In this document: in pieces, positions 16,202 to 24,554 of the stretch
How the letters are laid out: each line of letters starts with the position of its first letter
Position numbering within the stretch: the stretch's first letter is position 1
DNA from: Candidatus Peribacteria bacterium
Lineage (GTDB): Bacteria > Patescibacteriota > Gracilibacteria > UBA1369 > UBA12463
Direction: 5' to 3'
Length of the DNA stretch: 43,530 bases
Assembly: GCA_943354965.1 (NCBI GenBank)
Contig: CALRDN010000010.1
Span: 1 to 43,530 of the forward strand
Notes under the pieces: generated by a model
Databases searched by the model: none
The model's input: the letters and a program-made list of their open reading frames with translations, nothing else
Told to the model about the DNA's origin: nothing
Made by a program: the position numbers and the translations under genes

Positions 16202-17074
16202 ATGGCTACATCATTACTGACCCAGCGCAAAATTCAGGAACTCAAAAAGGAATACAATAAGCTCAAGAAAGGCAAAGAGTCGCTTATTCGTATGATCGAT
16301 GAGGTGGAGATGCCGGAGAGTATTTATAATTCAAATGCGATTGAAAATTCAACATTAACGCTTCAGGACACAGAAAAAATTCTGCTGGAAATGGAAGTTT
16401 CGAAAAATCTTCCTTTGCGTGAAGTATATGAGGCAAAAAATCTGGCACGCGTCATGGAATACATGGAGAAAAAATGCACATCTTCGCTTCTGACCATTGA
16501 TCTCATGAAGCTTTTACATCAAATGCTTATCGGTGGAATTGATGATGATATTGCAGGGAGGTTTAGGGCAAAGGGTGAGTATGTACGTGTAGGAACTCAC
16601 ATCGCCCCGGCCCCGGAACATATAGAATCACAAATTGCGGAGGCATTGGGCGTGTATAACGGTAATATGATTTTGTTTTTAATTGATCGCATAGCCAGAT
16701 TTCATCTCGATTTTGAAACGACACACCCGTTTAACGATGGGAATGGGCGAATGGGAAGAGTGCTCATGAATTGGCAATTGTGTCAGGCTGGTTTTCCGCT
16801 TATTACAATAAGAAACAAGGAGAAGAAATATTACTACCAAGCATTTCAGGTCTATGATAGGACAAAAAGCACAAAAGAGATGGGGAAGGTTATTACGCTG
16901 GCCCTGATAGAATCATTTCATAAGCGTATAGCCTACCTCAAGGGGCAAAAGATTGTGACGCTCGCGGAATATGCCCAGAAAAGCAAGATCTCACTCCAAG
17001 CGACTCTTAATGCCGCCCGACGTCAAACCATACCGGCCTTTCGAGAAAGGGCAGTATGGAAGATTGGAGTATAG
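16202..17074 (+). CDS. Fic-domain protein (probable AMP transferase) with inhibitory motif
   Basis: From the ATG at 16202 the protein has 290 residues. The Fic core motif HPFNDGNGRMGR is intact at 175-186 with catalytic H175, the Gly-Asn-Gly phosphate anion hole and both arginines. Fic enzymes transfer AMP from ATP to hydroxyl side chains of target proteins. The N-terminal helix contains SNAIEN at 44-49, which fits the inhibitory pattern (S/T)xxxE(G/N), so E48 would clamp ATP until released: a class II, self-inhibited Fic protein. The residues after 240 resemble a short winged-helix-like tail (LAEYAQKSKISLQATLNAARRQ). Target unknown. The gene ends convergently, 28 bp from the next gene. Confidence 0.92.
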   Translation: MATSLLTQRKIQELKKEYNKLKKGKESLIRMIDEVEMPESIYNSNAIENSTLTLQDTEKILLEMEVSKNLPLREVYEAKNLARVMEYMEKKCTSSLLTIDLMKLLHQMLIGGIDDDIAGRFRAKGEYVRVGTHIAPAPEHIESQIAEALGVYNGNMILFLIDRIARFHLDFETTHPFNDGNGRMGRVLMNWQLCQAGFPLITIRNKEKKYYYQAFQVYDRTKSTKEMGKVITLALIESFHKRIAYLKGQKIVTLAEYAQKSKISLQATLNAARRQTIPAFRERAVWKIGV

Positions 17075-17102
17075 AATATCGCTATCCGGTGAGGGAAAAC
17101 GG

Positions 17103-17999
17103 TTATTTCTCGCGAATCGTTTCGGCAATTGCCTCGGCAATGATTTGCCCGAGTACGCCAACTTTTTTAGGATCAATCTCAGGATTCAAGAGGTCTGTTT
17201 CGCCATGCGCGTCGGTTTGCGTAACAAGTATTTTTGGAACATCCAAAGCAACGCCACGCGTTTGGTTGACGATCTCGGTGGACATGAGGACTGGCGCAAG
17301 TGGGTAAGGATTGTTAACATCAGAAGCAAAGCCGCCATCAGAAAAAGACTTTTGTAGATTGTGGATGAGAGTCGGGTCACCAATAGGTGGTGATCCCGGA
17401 ATCGAAGTTAAAATATCGATAGGTCGTATAGCACCGCGAAAGCGTAGATCGGTGAATGCTCGAATATAGGCATCCATATTATCCGGATTGAGAATGACCG
17501 CTTCGGTAGTGGAGCTGGCATTAACGGCTGGTGTATATGGAGCCATCGTGTGCATATCGAGGGCGATAACTTGGGAAAGGTTGGGGATGCGAGCCAGACA
17601 CTCGCGGACTTGTCCAATCATTTCCAGGTGTTCAGCCTCGAGTGCCAAGCGTAGACCTGGATACAGATCATAATCAATAATGGGACGTATGGCATGTCCA
17701 GGGAGACGATTGGGGTCAACAACACCACGATGCATATGATGATAAAAAAGTACCCGCGTGGAAATCTGATGGTCTCGCTCAAGATACTGACCAACCGTAT
17801 GGGCAAGGTTTTGACTACCCACATCGCATTCAAGGCGCAAAAATTTTTTCAGCAGCTCCGTGCGGCCGGAAAAAGCCTGAAAGATTTGAGGAAAATTTGT
17901 AAAAAAATCACCTCCATTGCTTGCATGGGGCAAGGTGATGAGACACTGTGGATTCTGGGAATCATGTGGATAATTGATCTCAATAACGGATGAATTCAT
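17103..17999 (-). CDS. N-formylglutamate amidohydrolase-like protein
   Basis: A 298-residue protein from the ATG at 17999. Motifs in order fit the FGase family of zinc amidohydrolases: LPHASNGG near the N-terminus (usually PHxG), CDVGSQNLAHTVGQYL, HRGVVDPNR (family DxNR) and ALDMHTMAPY with a metal-type His. The classic enzyme hydrolyses N-formylglutamate in histidine breakdown, but no hut genes are present and the family is used broadly. The substrate should be regarded as unknown. An ATG at 18026 would add nine residues and is less likely. Confidence 0.62.
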   Translation of the reverse strand: MNSSVIEINYPHDSQNPQCLITLPHASNGGDFFTNFPQIFQAFSGRTELLKKFLRLECDVGSQNLAHTVGQYLERDHQISTRVLFYHHMHRGVVDPNRLPGHAIRPIIDYDLYPGLRLALEAEHLEMIGQVRECLARIPNLSQVIALDMHTMAPYTPAVNASSTTEAVILNPDNMDAYIRAFTDLRFRGAIRPIDILTSIPGSPPIGDPTLIHNLQKSFSDGGFASDVNNPYPLAPVLMSTEIVNQTRGVALDVPKILVTQTDAHGETDLLNPEIDPKKVGVLGQIIAEAIAETIREK

Positions 18000-18072
18000 A
18001 GATATATGATGAAGTATAAGAGGCAAATATAGCGAATATAAGCCATGGAATCAATATGATTTGAAAATAGAA

Positions 18073-18113
18073 TAAAAAAAGACCCCTCAATACGAAGGCC
18101 TAATAGTGCGAGG
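18073..18113 (-). terminator. Possible terminator of the nitroreductase gene
   Basis: On the minus strand CCTC (18110-18113) can pair with GAGG (18084-18087), with further pairing inside, followed by TCTTTTTTT. The stem is short and imperfect, but the seven-T run is clear. Confidence 0.35.
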
Positions 18114-18127
18114 CTTAGGTGTTTAGC

Positions 18128-18757
18128 TTAGAGCTCAATAAACATCTCCTCCTTCGGAAATCGAACTTTCTTGTAGTTCTGGTCGCTGTCTTCAGGGGAA
18201 CGGAAGCCGACGGCGAGAATAGCGCGTGACTTGAGTCCGAGAGCATCGAGCCCGAGAAGCTCATCGAACTTAGCGGTGTCAAAGCCCTCCATAGGAGAGG
18301 AGTCGATATGATTTTCGGCAGCAGCGGCCACGGCAACACCAAGTGCGATGTATACCTGTCGAGAGAGCCAAGTCTCAAGCTGTTCAGGTGTTCTGCCCGA
18401 GATGGATCCGACCATCATATCTCGGAATCCCTTGAGCGCATCGGCAGGGATACCTCGAGTATCGGCAATGGATTTGATATATCGATCAACAAAAGCCTCA
18501 TCAATAGATGCATTGGTTGCGAGAATGAAGAGATCGGAAGCCTCAGTAAGCTGTGGCTGGCTCCATGCAGCATCGCGTAGCTGCTGTCTGAGCTCAGGAT
18601 TGGTGACGTGAACGAACTTCCATGCCTGAAGGCCAAAGGAAGAAGGAGAGAGACGTAATGCTTCCTGCATAAGTTCTAGCTGCTCAGGAGAAAGCTTTTT
18701 TGTAGTATCGTAGTGTTTCGTAGCGTATCTCCAATTGAGATTTTCGAGGGTAGACAT
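18128..18757 (-). CDS. Nitroreductase family protein (FMN, NfsB-like)
   Basis: A 209-residue flavoprotein of the nitroreductase superfamily, which uses NAD(P)H to reduce nitroaromatics, quinones or other substrates. RYATKHYD (10-17) is the usual N-terminal FMN phosphate-binding region (RRSxRxY-like). LSPSSFGLQAWKFVHV follows the family SPSSxNxQPW pattern. The C-terminal half has VAAAAENHIDSSPMEGFD and LGLKSRAILAVGFR. It acts in the cytosol, probably as a homodimer. A TATAAT at 18787-18792 lies 30 bp upstream of the start. It is separated from neighbours by about 80-130 bp and is probably monocistronic. Confidence 0.9.
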   Translation of the reverse strand: MSTLENLNWRYATKHYDTTKKLSPEQLELMQEALRLSPSSFGLQAWKFVHVTNPELRQQLRDAAWSQPQLTEASDLFILATNASIDEAFVDRYIKSIADTRGIPADALKGFRDMMVGSISGRTPEQLETWLSRQVYIALGVAVAAAAENHIDSSPMEGFDTAKFDELLGLDALGLKSRAILAVGFRSPEDSDQNYKKVRFPKEEMFIEL

Positions 18758-18786
18758 AGCGGGGTTGGATTAAAATGAAAATATAA

Positions 18787-18816
18787 ATTATAGGAAAGCT
18801 ATAGTAAATTCATGAA
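18787..18816 (-). promoter_or_regulatory. Promoter of the nitroreductase gene
   Basis: Minus strand: perfect TATAAT (18787-18792) with a weak -35 TTCATG (18811-18816) at 18 bp. The distance to the ATG (29 bp) matches other promoters in the window. Confidence 0.5.
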
Positions 18817-18837
18817 CACGTCTAGGGTATAGGTAAC

Positions 18838-19944
18838 TTAAATTAATTTCTTCGTTATCATCTCCAATATCAAAAATCCCTTCTCGGTAGCCTTCAGTGA
18901 GTTACCGGTTTTTCGTATATGTTCCGATGTAATAAATTCTTCTGCGCGCGCAGAAAGTTCTTTCACGTCTCCCATTTTTTCATACTCCCTCAGGTTAATT
19001 CCTTTATTCGTTCGCAACCGAAGCATAATATATTCCATTCGTTTCAAATCCTTATCGATACGCATCTCATTGGTGACGAGCAGAGGATTCTTCAGATAGG
19101 CATCAAAATCACTCCCATTTTCCCACATTGTTCCACCAACAATAGAATGCGCACCAAGTCCCAATCCTAGATAATCCTTTTGCTCCCAGTATCTCCTATT
19201 ATGCTCGCACTCCTCGCCTTTGAGTGCCCAGTTCGAAACCTCATAATGAGAAAAGCCAGCCTTCTTTAGCCGCCCGCAGAGCCACTCGTACATCACTATC
19301 TGCTCCTCCTCCCCAGGGCACTCCTTTGCAAATAAATCAATTTTTTTCGTATCGTATGACAAGAAATAAAACGATGCATGCGTCGGTGTATATTTCAAAA
19401 TTGTTTCCACTTCTTCTTTGAATGAGTCCAAAGTCTGCCCGGGCAAGCCCATAATGAAGTCCACGCCAAAATGTTTCACGCGAGCTTTTTTAAAAACTCG
19501 AAGCGCACGGAAGATCATCTTCGCATCATGTGGTCGTGCGATTCTCCACAATGTTTTTTTGTTGAGACTCTGCACTCCAAGAGAAAAGCGAGTTATCCCT
19601 GTGCTTCTCCAAATGCGTACTCGCTCGCTATCAACACTCTCCGGATTGCACTCAATCGTTATCTCGCAGCCACGTTTCACCAGAAACGCTTTCTTTATTT
19701 CTTGTACTATTTTTTTGATCAACAGTGGATCAATCAGACTAGGAGTCCCTCCGCCGAAATAGATAGTTTGAATAGCATAACCGGATGCACCATCGTATTT
19801 CTGCGCACGCAGAGAAATTTCCCGCATCAATGCATCTACATACTCCGGAATCTTCTTCTGCTTATTCGCAAACGTCAAAAAATTGCAGTACAAGCAAATA
19901 GTCTTACAGAAGGGGATGTGAATATACAATGAAAGGTCTTTCAT
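18838..19944 (-). CDS. hemW: HemW-like radical SAM protein
   Basis: A 368-residue radical SAM protein. The iron-sulfur motif is CKTICLYCNF (C13, C17, C20). The Phe at the fourth position distinguishes HemW, a heme chaperone, from HemN, where it is Cys. FGGGTPS (about 67-73), ECNPES, SLGVQSL, GVDFIMGLPGQT and HYEVSNWA are all HemN/HemW-family blocks. A wing-type C-terminal domain follows. HemW homologues occur in many bacteria that do not make heme, so its client here is unknown. The start overlaps the stop of the mini-zincin gene by ATGA, indicating translational coupling. Confidence 0.88.
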   Translation of the reverse strand: MKDLSLYIHIPFCKTICLYCNFLTFANKQKKIPEYVDALMREISLRAQKYDGASGYAIQTIYFGGGTPSLIDPLLIKKIVQEIKKAFLVKRGCEITIECNPESVDSERVRIWRSTGITRFSLGVQSLNKKTLWRIARPHDAKMIFRALRVFKKARVKHFGVDFIMGLPGQTLDSFKEEVETILKYTPTHASFYFLSYDTKKIDLFAKECPGEEEQIVMYEWLCGRLKKAGFSHYEVSNWALKGEECEHNRRYWEQKDYLGLGLGAHSIVGGTMWENGSDFDAYLKNPLLVTNEMRIDKDLKRMEYIMLRLRTNKGINLREYEKMGDVKELSARAEEFITSEHIRKTGNSLKATEKGFLILEMITKKLI

Positions 19945-20336
19945 GAATGATTCTTCCTATGATGCGCTTCTTCCATAAGCCTCAACTCATCTTCGCCATA
20001 TCCTAGACAGTGTCCAATCTCATGCCATACAACATCGCGGACCAGATCTTTGAGAGTCTCCATATCGTGAGCTAGTCCTTCTATTGATTGCTTGAAGACA
20101 GAGATTTTATCTGGCGGGGTCTCCATATCGCTGACTCCCCAGGCCGTTTTCGGAACTCCCTGATAGAGGCCCAGGAGCACCTCTCCGCGTTTGATTTCTA
20201 CCTCACCGATGCCGCCCTGTCTCGGCATTTCTTCAATGACAAACGATACGTTCGCAATCGACGCACGGAACTCTTCAGGGACGGCCGCGAGCGTATCATG
20301 AACGAGCTTTTCGAAGTGAGAGAGGGGGATTTGCAT
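19941..20336 (-). CDS. Mini-zincin metallopeptidase-like protein (PF06262 type)
   Basis: A 131-residue protein with a single zinc motif HEIGHCLGYGEDE (HEIGH at 105-109). Ahead of it are the strands VSFVIEEMP and VLLGLYQGVP and a segment PPDKISVFKQSIE, the layout of the short zincin-like family once called DUF1025. Such proteins keep the HExxH metal site in a minimal fold. Peptidase activity is presumed but rarely shown. It is the first gene of an overlapping pair with the hemW-like gene and is divergent from mnmA. Confidence 0.82.
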   Translation of the reverse strand: MQIPLSHFEKLVHDTLAAVPEEFRASIANVSFVIEEMPRQGGIGEVEIKRGEVLLGLYQGVPKTAWGVSDMETPPDKISVFKQSIEGLAHDMETLKDLVRDVVWHEIGHCLGYGEDELRLMEEAHHRKNHS

Positions 20337-20377
20337 ATATGCAAAGTGTATATCAAGGCCGATTCGAAAGCGAGGGA

Positions 20378-20406
20378 TTGAAAAAAGCCAAAAGAAGAGG
20401 TAGGAT
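20378..20406 (+). promoter_or_regulatory. Possible mnmA promoter
   Basis: TTGAAA (20378-20383), 17-bp spacer, TAGGAT (20401-20406). The -10 box is weak and lies only 10 bp before the ATG at 20417, so a near-leaderless message would follow. Confidence 0.35.
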
Positions 20407-20416
20407 AAGCGCCTAT

Positions 20417-21505
20417 ATGAACATCGCCCTTCTTCTTTCCGGTGGAGTAGATAGCTCCGTTGCGTTGCGCCTGCTTCAGGAGCAGGGTCACACCGTCACG
20501 GCTTTCTATCTCAAAATATGGCTTGAGGACGAGCTCGCTTTCCTAGGTGAGTGCCCGTGGGAAGAGGATCTTCGTTACGCTCGCGCCGTCTGCGAACAGG
20601 CGAACATTCCACTGGAGATTCTCTCCATGCAAAAGGAGTATTTTGAAAAAGTCGTCTCGTATACCATCGACGAAGTAAAACATGGTCGCACACCAAACCC
20701 TGATATTATGTGTAATAATCAGGTAAAGTTCGGTCTATTCCTTGATAAAGTTCAGAGTCAATTTGGCCCAACCCATTTTGAAAAAGTCGCTTCTGGCCAC
20801 TATGCACAAGTTGTACAAAAAAATAGTACATACTATCTCAAGCGCTCCCCAGATCCCATAAAAGACCAAACCTACTTCCTCGCACGCCTCTCGCAAAAAC
20901 AGCTCAGCAAAATAATCTTTCCCATCGGACATCTCCACAAATCAGAAGTACGTGAATTAGCGCAAAAATACGACCTTCCAAATAAAGATCGCAAAGACAG
21001 CCAGGGAATCTGCTTCCTCGGAAAGTTTAAATATAATGAATTTCTGAATCACTACCTTGGCGAGAAAAAAGGAGACCTCATCGAGTTTGAGACAAATAAT
21101 AAACTCGGCGAACACAACGGCTTTTGGTACTTCACGATTGGCCAACGCAGCGGAATAATGCTCTCTGGTGGCCCATGGTTCGTGGTAAAGAAGAATATGA
21201 ATACGAACACGGTCTATATCTCAAAAACGTACTATGAGCCGGAAAAGGCCCGTGATTCGTTCACAATTACCGACTTCAACTGGTTCGATGGCCTCACTCC
21301 AATCGCAAAAAACTTTGATGATGGTCTTGGCATAAAGATGCGCCATGGAGAGAGAATATATCGCGCTACAATCGAATCAATAGATCACACCCACGCGCAA
21401 ATCCACATTGATGGCTCCGATCAAGGCATCGCCCCCGGTCAGTTCGCCGTTTTCTACCGTGATGATATTTGTATCGGCTCGGGAGTAATGACCGAGTTAA
21501 CATAG
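20417..21505 (+). CDS. mnmA: tRNA-specific 2-thiouridylase
   Basis: From the ATG at 20417 the enzyme has 362 residues, the normal MnmA size. It adds sulfur to C2 of wobble uridine 34 in tRNAs for Lys, Glu and Gln, using ATP. The PP-loop LLSGGVDSSVA starts at residue 5. The first catalytic Cys is in PNPDIMCNNQVKFG and the second in DSQGICFLG. GHYAQV and DQTYFLARL are also typical. The longer reading frame back to 20339 runs into the divergent promoter region and starts without an ATG, so I reject it. The partner sulfur carriers are not in the window. Confidence 0.95.
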   Translation: MNIALLLSGGVDSSVALRLLQEQGHTVTAFYLKIWLEDELAFLGECPWEEDLRYARAVCEQANIPLEILSMQKEYFEKVVSYTIDEVKHGRTPNPDIMCNNQVKFGLFLDKVQSQFGPTHFEKVASGHYAQVVQKNSTYYLKRSPDPIKDQTYFLARLSQKQLSKIIFPIGHLHKSEVRELAQKYDLPNKDRKDSQGICFLGKFKYNEFLNHYLGEKKGDLIEFETNNKLGEHNGFWYFTIGQRSGIMLSGGPWFVVKKNMNTNTVYISKTYYEPEKARDSFTITDFNWFDGLTPIAKNFDDGLGIKMRHGERIYRATIESIDHTHAQIHIDGSDQGIAPGQFAVFYRDDICIGSGVMTELT

Positions 21506-21508
21506 CAC

Positions 21509-21541
21509 TTGAGTACGGCGCGATAATAGGGGATAATCCCC
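21509..21541 (+). promoter_or_regulatory. lemA promoter with inverted repeat over the -10 box
   Basis: TTGAGT (21509-21514), 17-bp spacer, GATAAT (21532-21537). The -10 box is the centre of GGGGATAATCCCC (21529-21541), a 5-bp-arm inverted repeat. The ATG at 21567 is 29 bp downstream of the -10 box. Confidence 0.6.
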
Positions 21542-21566
21542 ATAGTATTATTCTTAAATCCTTTTT

Positions 21567-22133
21567 ATGGAAATTCTCATACTTCTTATTATCGTAGCTG
21601 CTATTTTTTACGCTCTTTATGTTGGGCTTATTCACAAGCAAAACGCCGCCAAGGAGTCTTTTTCCGGTATCGACGTTCAGCTCAAGAAGCGACATGATCT
21701 CATTCCGAATGTGCTCACGATCGCGCAAAAGTTCATGGATCATGAGAAATCACTCCTTACAGAGATTACCGCCCTCAGAACAAAGGCAGAGAGCCCGATA
21801 GATCCGACAAATGACGATAGTCTCAAGCAGAAGTTCGCAGCAGAGGCGCAGCTTGATAGTAAGATGAAGTCACTCTTTGTAGCTGTCGAAAACTACCCAA
21901 CACTCAAATCCGACACGGTTATGGTTCAGGCTCAGCAGACATATAACGAAGTTGAGGAACATATTTCCGCAGCACGAAGATTCTACAACTCTGCCGTAAC
22001 AGAACTGAACAATGCGGTAAAAGTCTTTCCGGGAAGTATCGTTGCTGGCATGCTCGCAATAAAAGAAATGCCTTATTTCGAGGCAACTGAGGCAGATAGA
22101 AAAGAAGTAAATGCCGCTGATATACTCAAATAA
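21567..22133 (+). CDS. LemA family protein
   Basis: A 188-residue LemA-type protein. An N-terminal transmembrane helix (about residues 2-20) is followed by the family blocks FSGIDVQLKKRHDLIPNV (37-54), a long helical segment, and ARRFYNSAVTELNNAVKVFPGS near the C-terminus. Family members are membrane proteins with a helical bundle outside or at the membrane surface. Their biochemical role is not established. The next gene starts 6 bp later and encodes DUF3137, a common LemA partner, so the two likely work together. Confidence 0.93.
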   Translation: MEILILLIIVAAIFYALYVGLIHKQNAAKESFSGIDVQLKKRHDLIPNVLTIAQKFMDHEKSLLTEITALRTKAESPIDPTNDDSLKQKFAAEAQLDSKMKSLFVAVENYPTLKSDTVMVQAQQTYNEVEEHISAARRFYNSAVTELNNAVKVFPGSIVAGMLAIKEMPYFEATEADRKEVNAADILK

Positions 22134-22139
22134 TAGAAA

Positions 22140-23135
22140 ATGGATATACCCGATGTTCAAACAAATAGGCCAATAATGGCATCTGCTACTTTTGTGGAGC
22201 GGGCGCCATATGAAAAAGGCTTTGCTGACTTTTTCGAGAAGGAACTTAAGGGTCATCTGCAGAAAGCTGAGGAGGGGCGTATCATTCTTTTGGAGGAGTA
22301 TAAACATCGCAAGACGATAGGATATCCCCTATATATTCCAATCATTCTTTTGGCGGGCGTAATAGTGCTCTACGCAGATCCTCAATTTGGTTTATTCGCC
22401 GGAATTGGCCTAGGGGCGCTCCTATATGGGTGGATTCAGGGGCCTGTCCATAAATATCGCTCAAACGTAAAAGAAGGAATTATCGCTGAATTAGTGAAAT
22501 TTTTCGGTGAACTTACGTTTGCCGAATCGAAGAAAATAAGTGAAAAGATATTGGAAGATAGTGGGATTATTCCATCGTATACCACCTATAATGGAAGCGA
22601 TTATTTGAGCGGAAATTATGACGGAGTTCCTATGGAGATGTGCGAGGTGGAACTAAAGCAGAAGGGTAATAAAGACAGAGAATTTACAATATTTCGTGGC
22701 GAGATGTTTAACATTAAATTAAAAAAAACATTTAAAGGGAAGACGCTTGTAAGAAAGGACAGTGGATTTTTGGGAAATGCATTTGGTGGAATGTTCAGTA
22801 AGCTCGAAAAAGTTAAGCTGGAAGATCCAAAATTCGAAAAGGAGTTCGAGGTGTGCGGAAGTGACCAAGTCGAGGCGCGTTACCTACTGACGACGGCCTT
22901 TATGGAGCGGTTACTCACGCTTCGTGATACCTTCGACAAGGATGGGACAATTCAGTGCGAGTTCAGTAACGATCATCTTTTTATAACGATTGCCACAACT
23001 CGTGATTTATTTGAGGCGGGACCTATCGAAAAATCCTGTCTCGATACAGAGGATATTCACACTTTCCTCGCACAAATGGAATCAGTTTTTCAGGTAATCG
23101 AAGTATTGAAACTCAATAAATATACTGGCCTTTAA
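22140..23135 (+). CDS. DUF3137 membrane protein
   Basis: A 331-residue protein. Two adjacent hydrophobic helices at about residues 62-77 and 83-98 (YPLYIPIILLAGVIVLY, then LFAGIGLGALLYGWI) form a membrane hairpin. The large C-terminal part is soluble and presumably cytoplasmic. The DUF3137 pattern is seen in SDYLSGNYDGVPMEMCEVEL, FTIFRGEMFNIKL and FEVCGSDQVEARYLLT. It forms a tight pair with lemA, 6 bp upstream. No enzymatic motif is visible. The second start candidate (MASATF at residue 13) is also possible. Confidence 0.82.
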   Translation: MDIPDVQTNRPIMASATFVERAPYEKGFADFFEKELKGHLQKAEEGRIILLEEYKHRKTIGYPLYIPIILLAGVIVLYADPQFGLFAGIGLGALLYGWIQGPVHKYRSNVKEGIIAELVKFFGELTFAESKKISEKILEDSGIIPSYTTYNGSDYLSGNYDGVPMEMCEVELKQKGNKDREFTIFRGEMFNIKLKKTFKGKTLVRKDSGFLGNAFGGMFSKLEKVKLEDPKFEKEFEVCGSDQVEARYLLTTAFMERLLTLRDTFDKDGTIQCEFSNDHLFITIATTRDLFEAGPIEKSCLDTEDIHTFLAQMESVFQVIEVLKLNKYTGL

Positions 23136-23162
23136 GTCGTCATGTCTCTATACTTGAGGCAC

Positions 23163-24554
23163 ATGAAAAGCGCTATTGGTATTATCGGTCTGGGAGTGAT
23201 GGGTGCGAGTCTCGCGCAAAATTTTGCGAATAAAAAAATCCAGGTGAGTGCCTACAATCACCACAAGGATAAAGTTGATGCGCTTGTGAAAAAAGCGAAA
23301 TCACCGCATCTCATCGGTCATGATATTCTCAAAAAATTTGTCACATCCCTCGAGGCTCCGAGGAAAATTATTCTCATGGTTCCGGCAGGTGATCCCGTGG
23401 ATGAAACGATCAAAAAACTCACACCGCTTCTCTCGAAAGGCGATATAATTATAGATGGAGGAAATTCATTTTTCCGCGATACATTGAGGAGAACAGAAGA
23501 ATTGAACAAAAAAAGTATACACTTCGTAGGGATGGGAATATCGGGTGGAGAAAAAGGCGCACTAGAGGGTCCATGCATCATGCCGGGAACCTCAAAGACA
23601 GTCTGGAAATCGCTCAGACCTCTACTCGAAAAAATCGCCGCAAAAGATTTTTCCAAAAAACCATGCGTGGTGAATGTTGGCGCGCCAGGCGCCGGTCACT
23701 ACGTAAAAATGGTTCACAACGGCATAGAGTATGCGCTCATGCAGCTCATGGCAGAGAGTTACGACTTGCTAAAAGGACTCTACGGAATATCAAACGACAA
23801 CATGGCTACGGTATTCGAGTCATTTAATGATACTCGTCTCGGATCGTACCTAATGGAGATTTCCATCACGGTATGTCAGAAGAAGGAGGGCACAAAAGGT
23901 TTATTAGATCTTATTCTTGATGTCTCTGGTAATAAGGGGACGGGGAAGTGGACCACACAGGAGGCGCTAGATTTGGGTATAGCACTGCCAATAATTACCG
24001 AGTCGCTTTTTGCTCGCTATATTTCTTCAGAAAAAAATCTCCGCATCGCACTAGGAAAGAAGGTGGAACGCAAAAAGCCGGAAGACCTCCCGCCATTAAC
24101 GGTATTTCTCGAAATGCTAGAGAGTGCGCTCTATGGAGCCTTTCTTCTCGCATATGCCGAAGGATTTATGATGTTGGACAGAGCTAATACTGCCTACAAA
24201 TTTGACCTCGATTTCCGTGAAATTGCGAGGATTTGGCAAGGAGGTTGTATTATCAGGGCAAAGATGTTGAAAGACATTACCAAGGCGCTGCCGAGGAACT
24301 CGGGCATACTCCTTATGGATAAAAAATATCTCAAAGACGTTGTATCCAGTATGGATTCTCTCAAGAATATTGCCATTACCGGAGTGCTTACCGAGAAACC
24401 CGTAGCGGCGTATTCCGCAGCCCTCAATAGTTTTTATAGTATGACATCCACACATCTCCCCTCAAATATGATTCAAGGTTTACGAGATCTTTTCGGAGCG
24501 CATACATACCAACGAATTGATAAAAAAGGCACATTTCACACTAATTGGCTATGA
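23163..24554 (+). CDS. gnd: 6-phosphogluconate dehydrogenase, decarboxylating
   Basis: From the ATG at 23163 the protein has 463 residues. It oxidises 6-phosphogluconate to ribulose-5-phosphate and CO2 with NADP+ (or NAD+). The Rossmann motif GLGVMGASLA lies near residue 7. IIDGGNSFFRDT, GISGGEKGALEGPCIMPGT and GAGHYVKMVHNGIEYALMQ contain the substrate and catalytic residues (Lys and His/Asn of KMVHNGIEY). The C-terminal tail with YQRID is typical. The stop overlaps the zwf start by ATGA, so translation is coupled. The start given by the longer reading frame at 23142 lies upstream of a Met directly before the Rossmann strand and is unlikely. Confidence 0.96.
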   Translation: MKSAIGIIGLGVMGASLAQNFANKKIQVSAYNHHKDKVDALVKKAKSPHLIGHDILKKFVTSLEAPRKIILMVPAGDPVDETIKKLTPLLSKGDIIIDGGNSFFRDTLRRTEELNKKSIHFVGMGISGGEKGALEGPCIMPGTSKTVWKSLRPLLEKIAAKDFSKKPCVVNVGAPGAGHYVKMVHNGIEYALMQLMAESYDLLKGLYGISNDNMATVFESFNDTRLGSYLMEISITVCQKKEGTKGLLDLILDVSGNKGTGKWTTQEALDLGIALPIITESLFARYISSEKNLRIALGKKVERKKPEDLPPLTVFLEMLESALYGAFLLAYAEGFMMLDRANTAYKFDLDFREIARIWQGGCIIRAKMLKDITKALPRNSGILLMDKKYLKDVVSSMDSLKNIAITGVLTEKPVAAYSAALNSFYSMTSTHLPSNMIQGLRDLFGAHTYQRIDKKGTFHTNWL

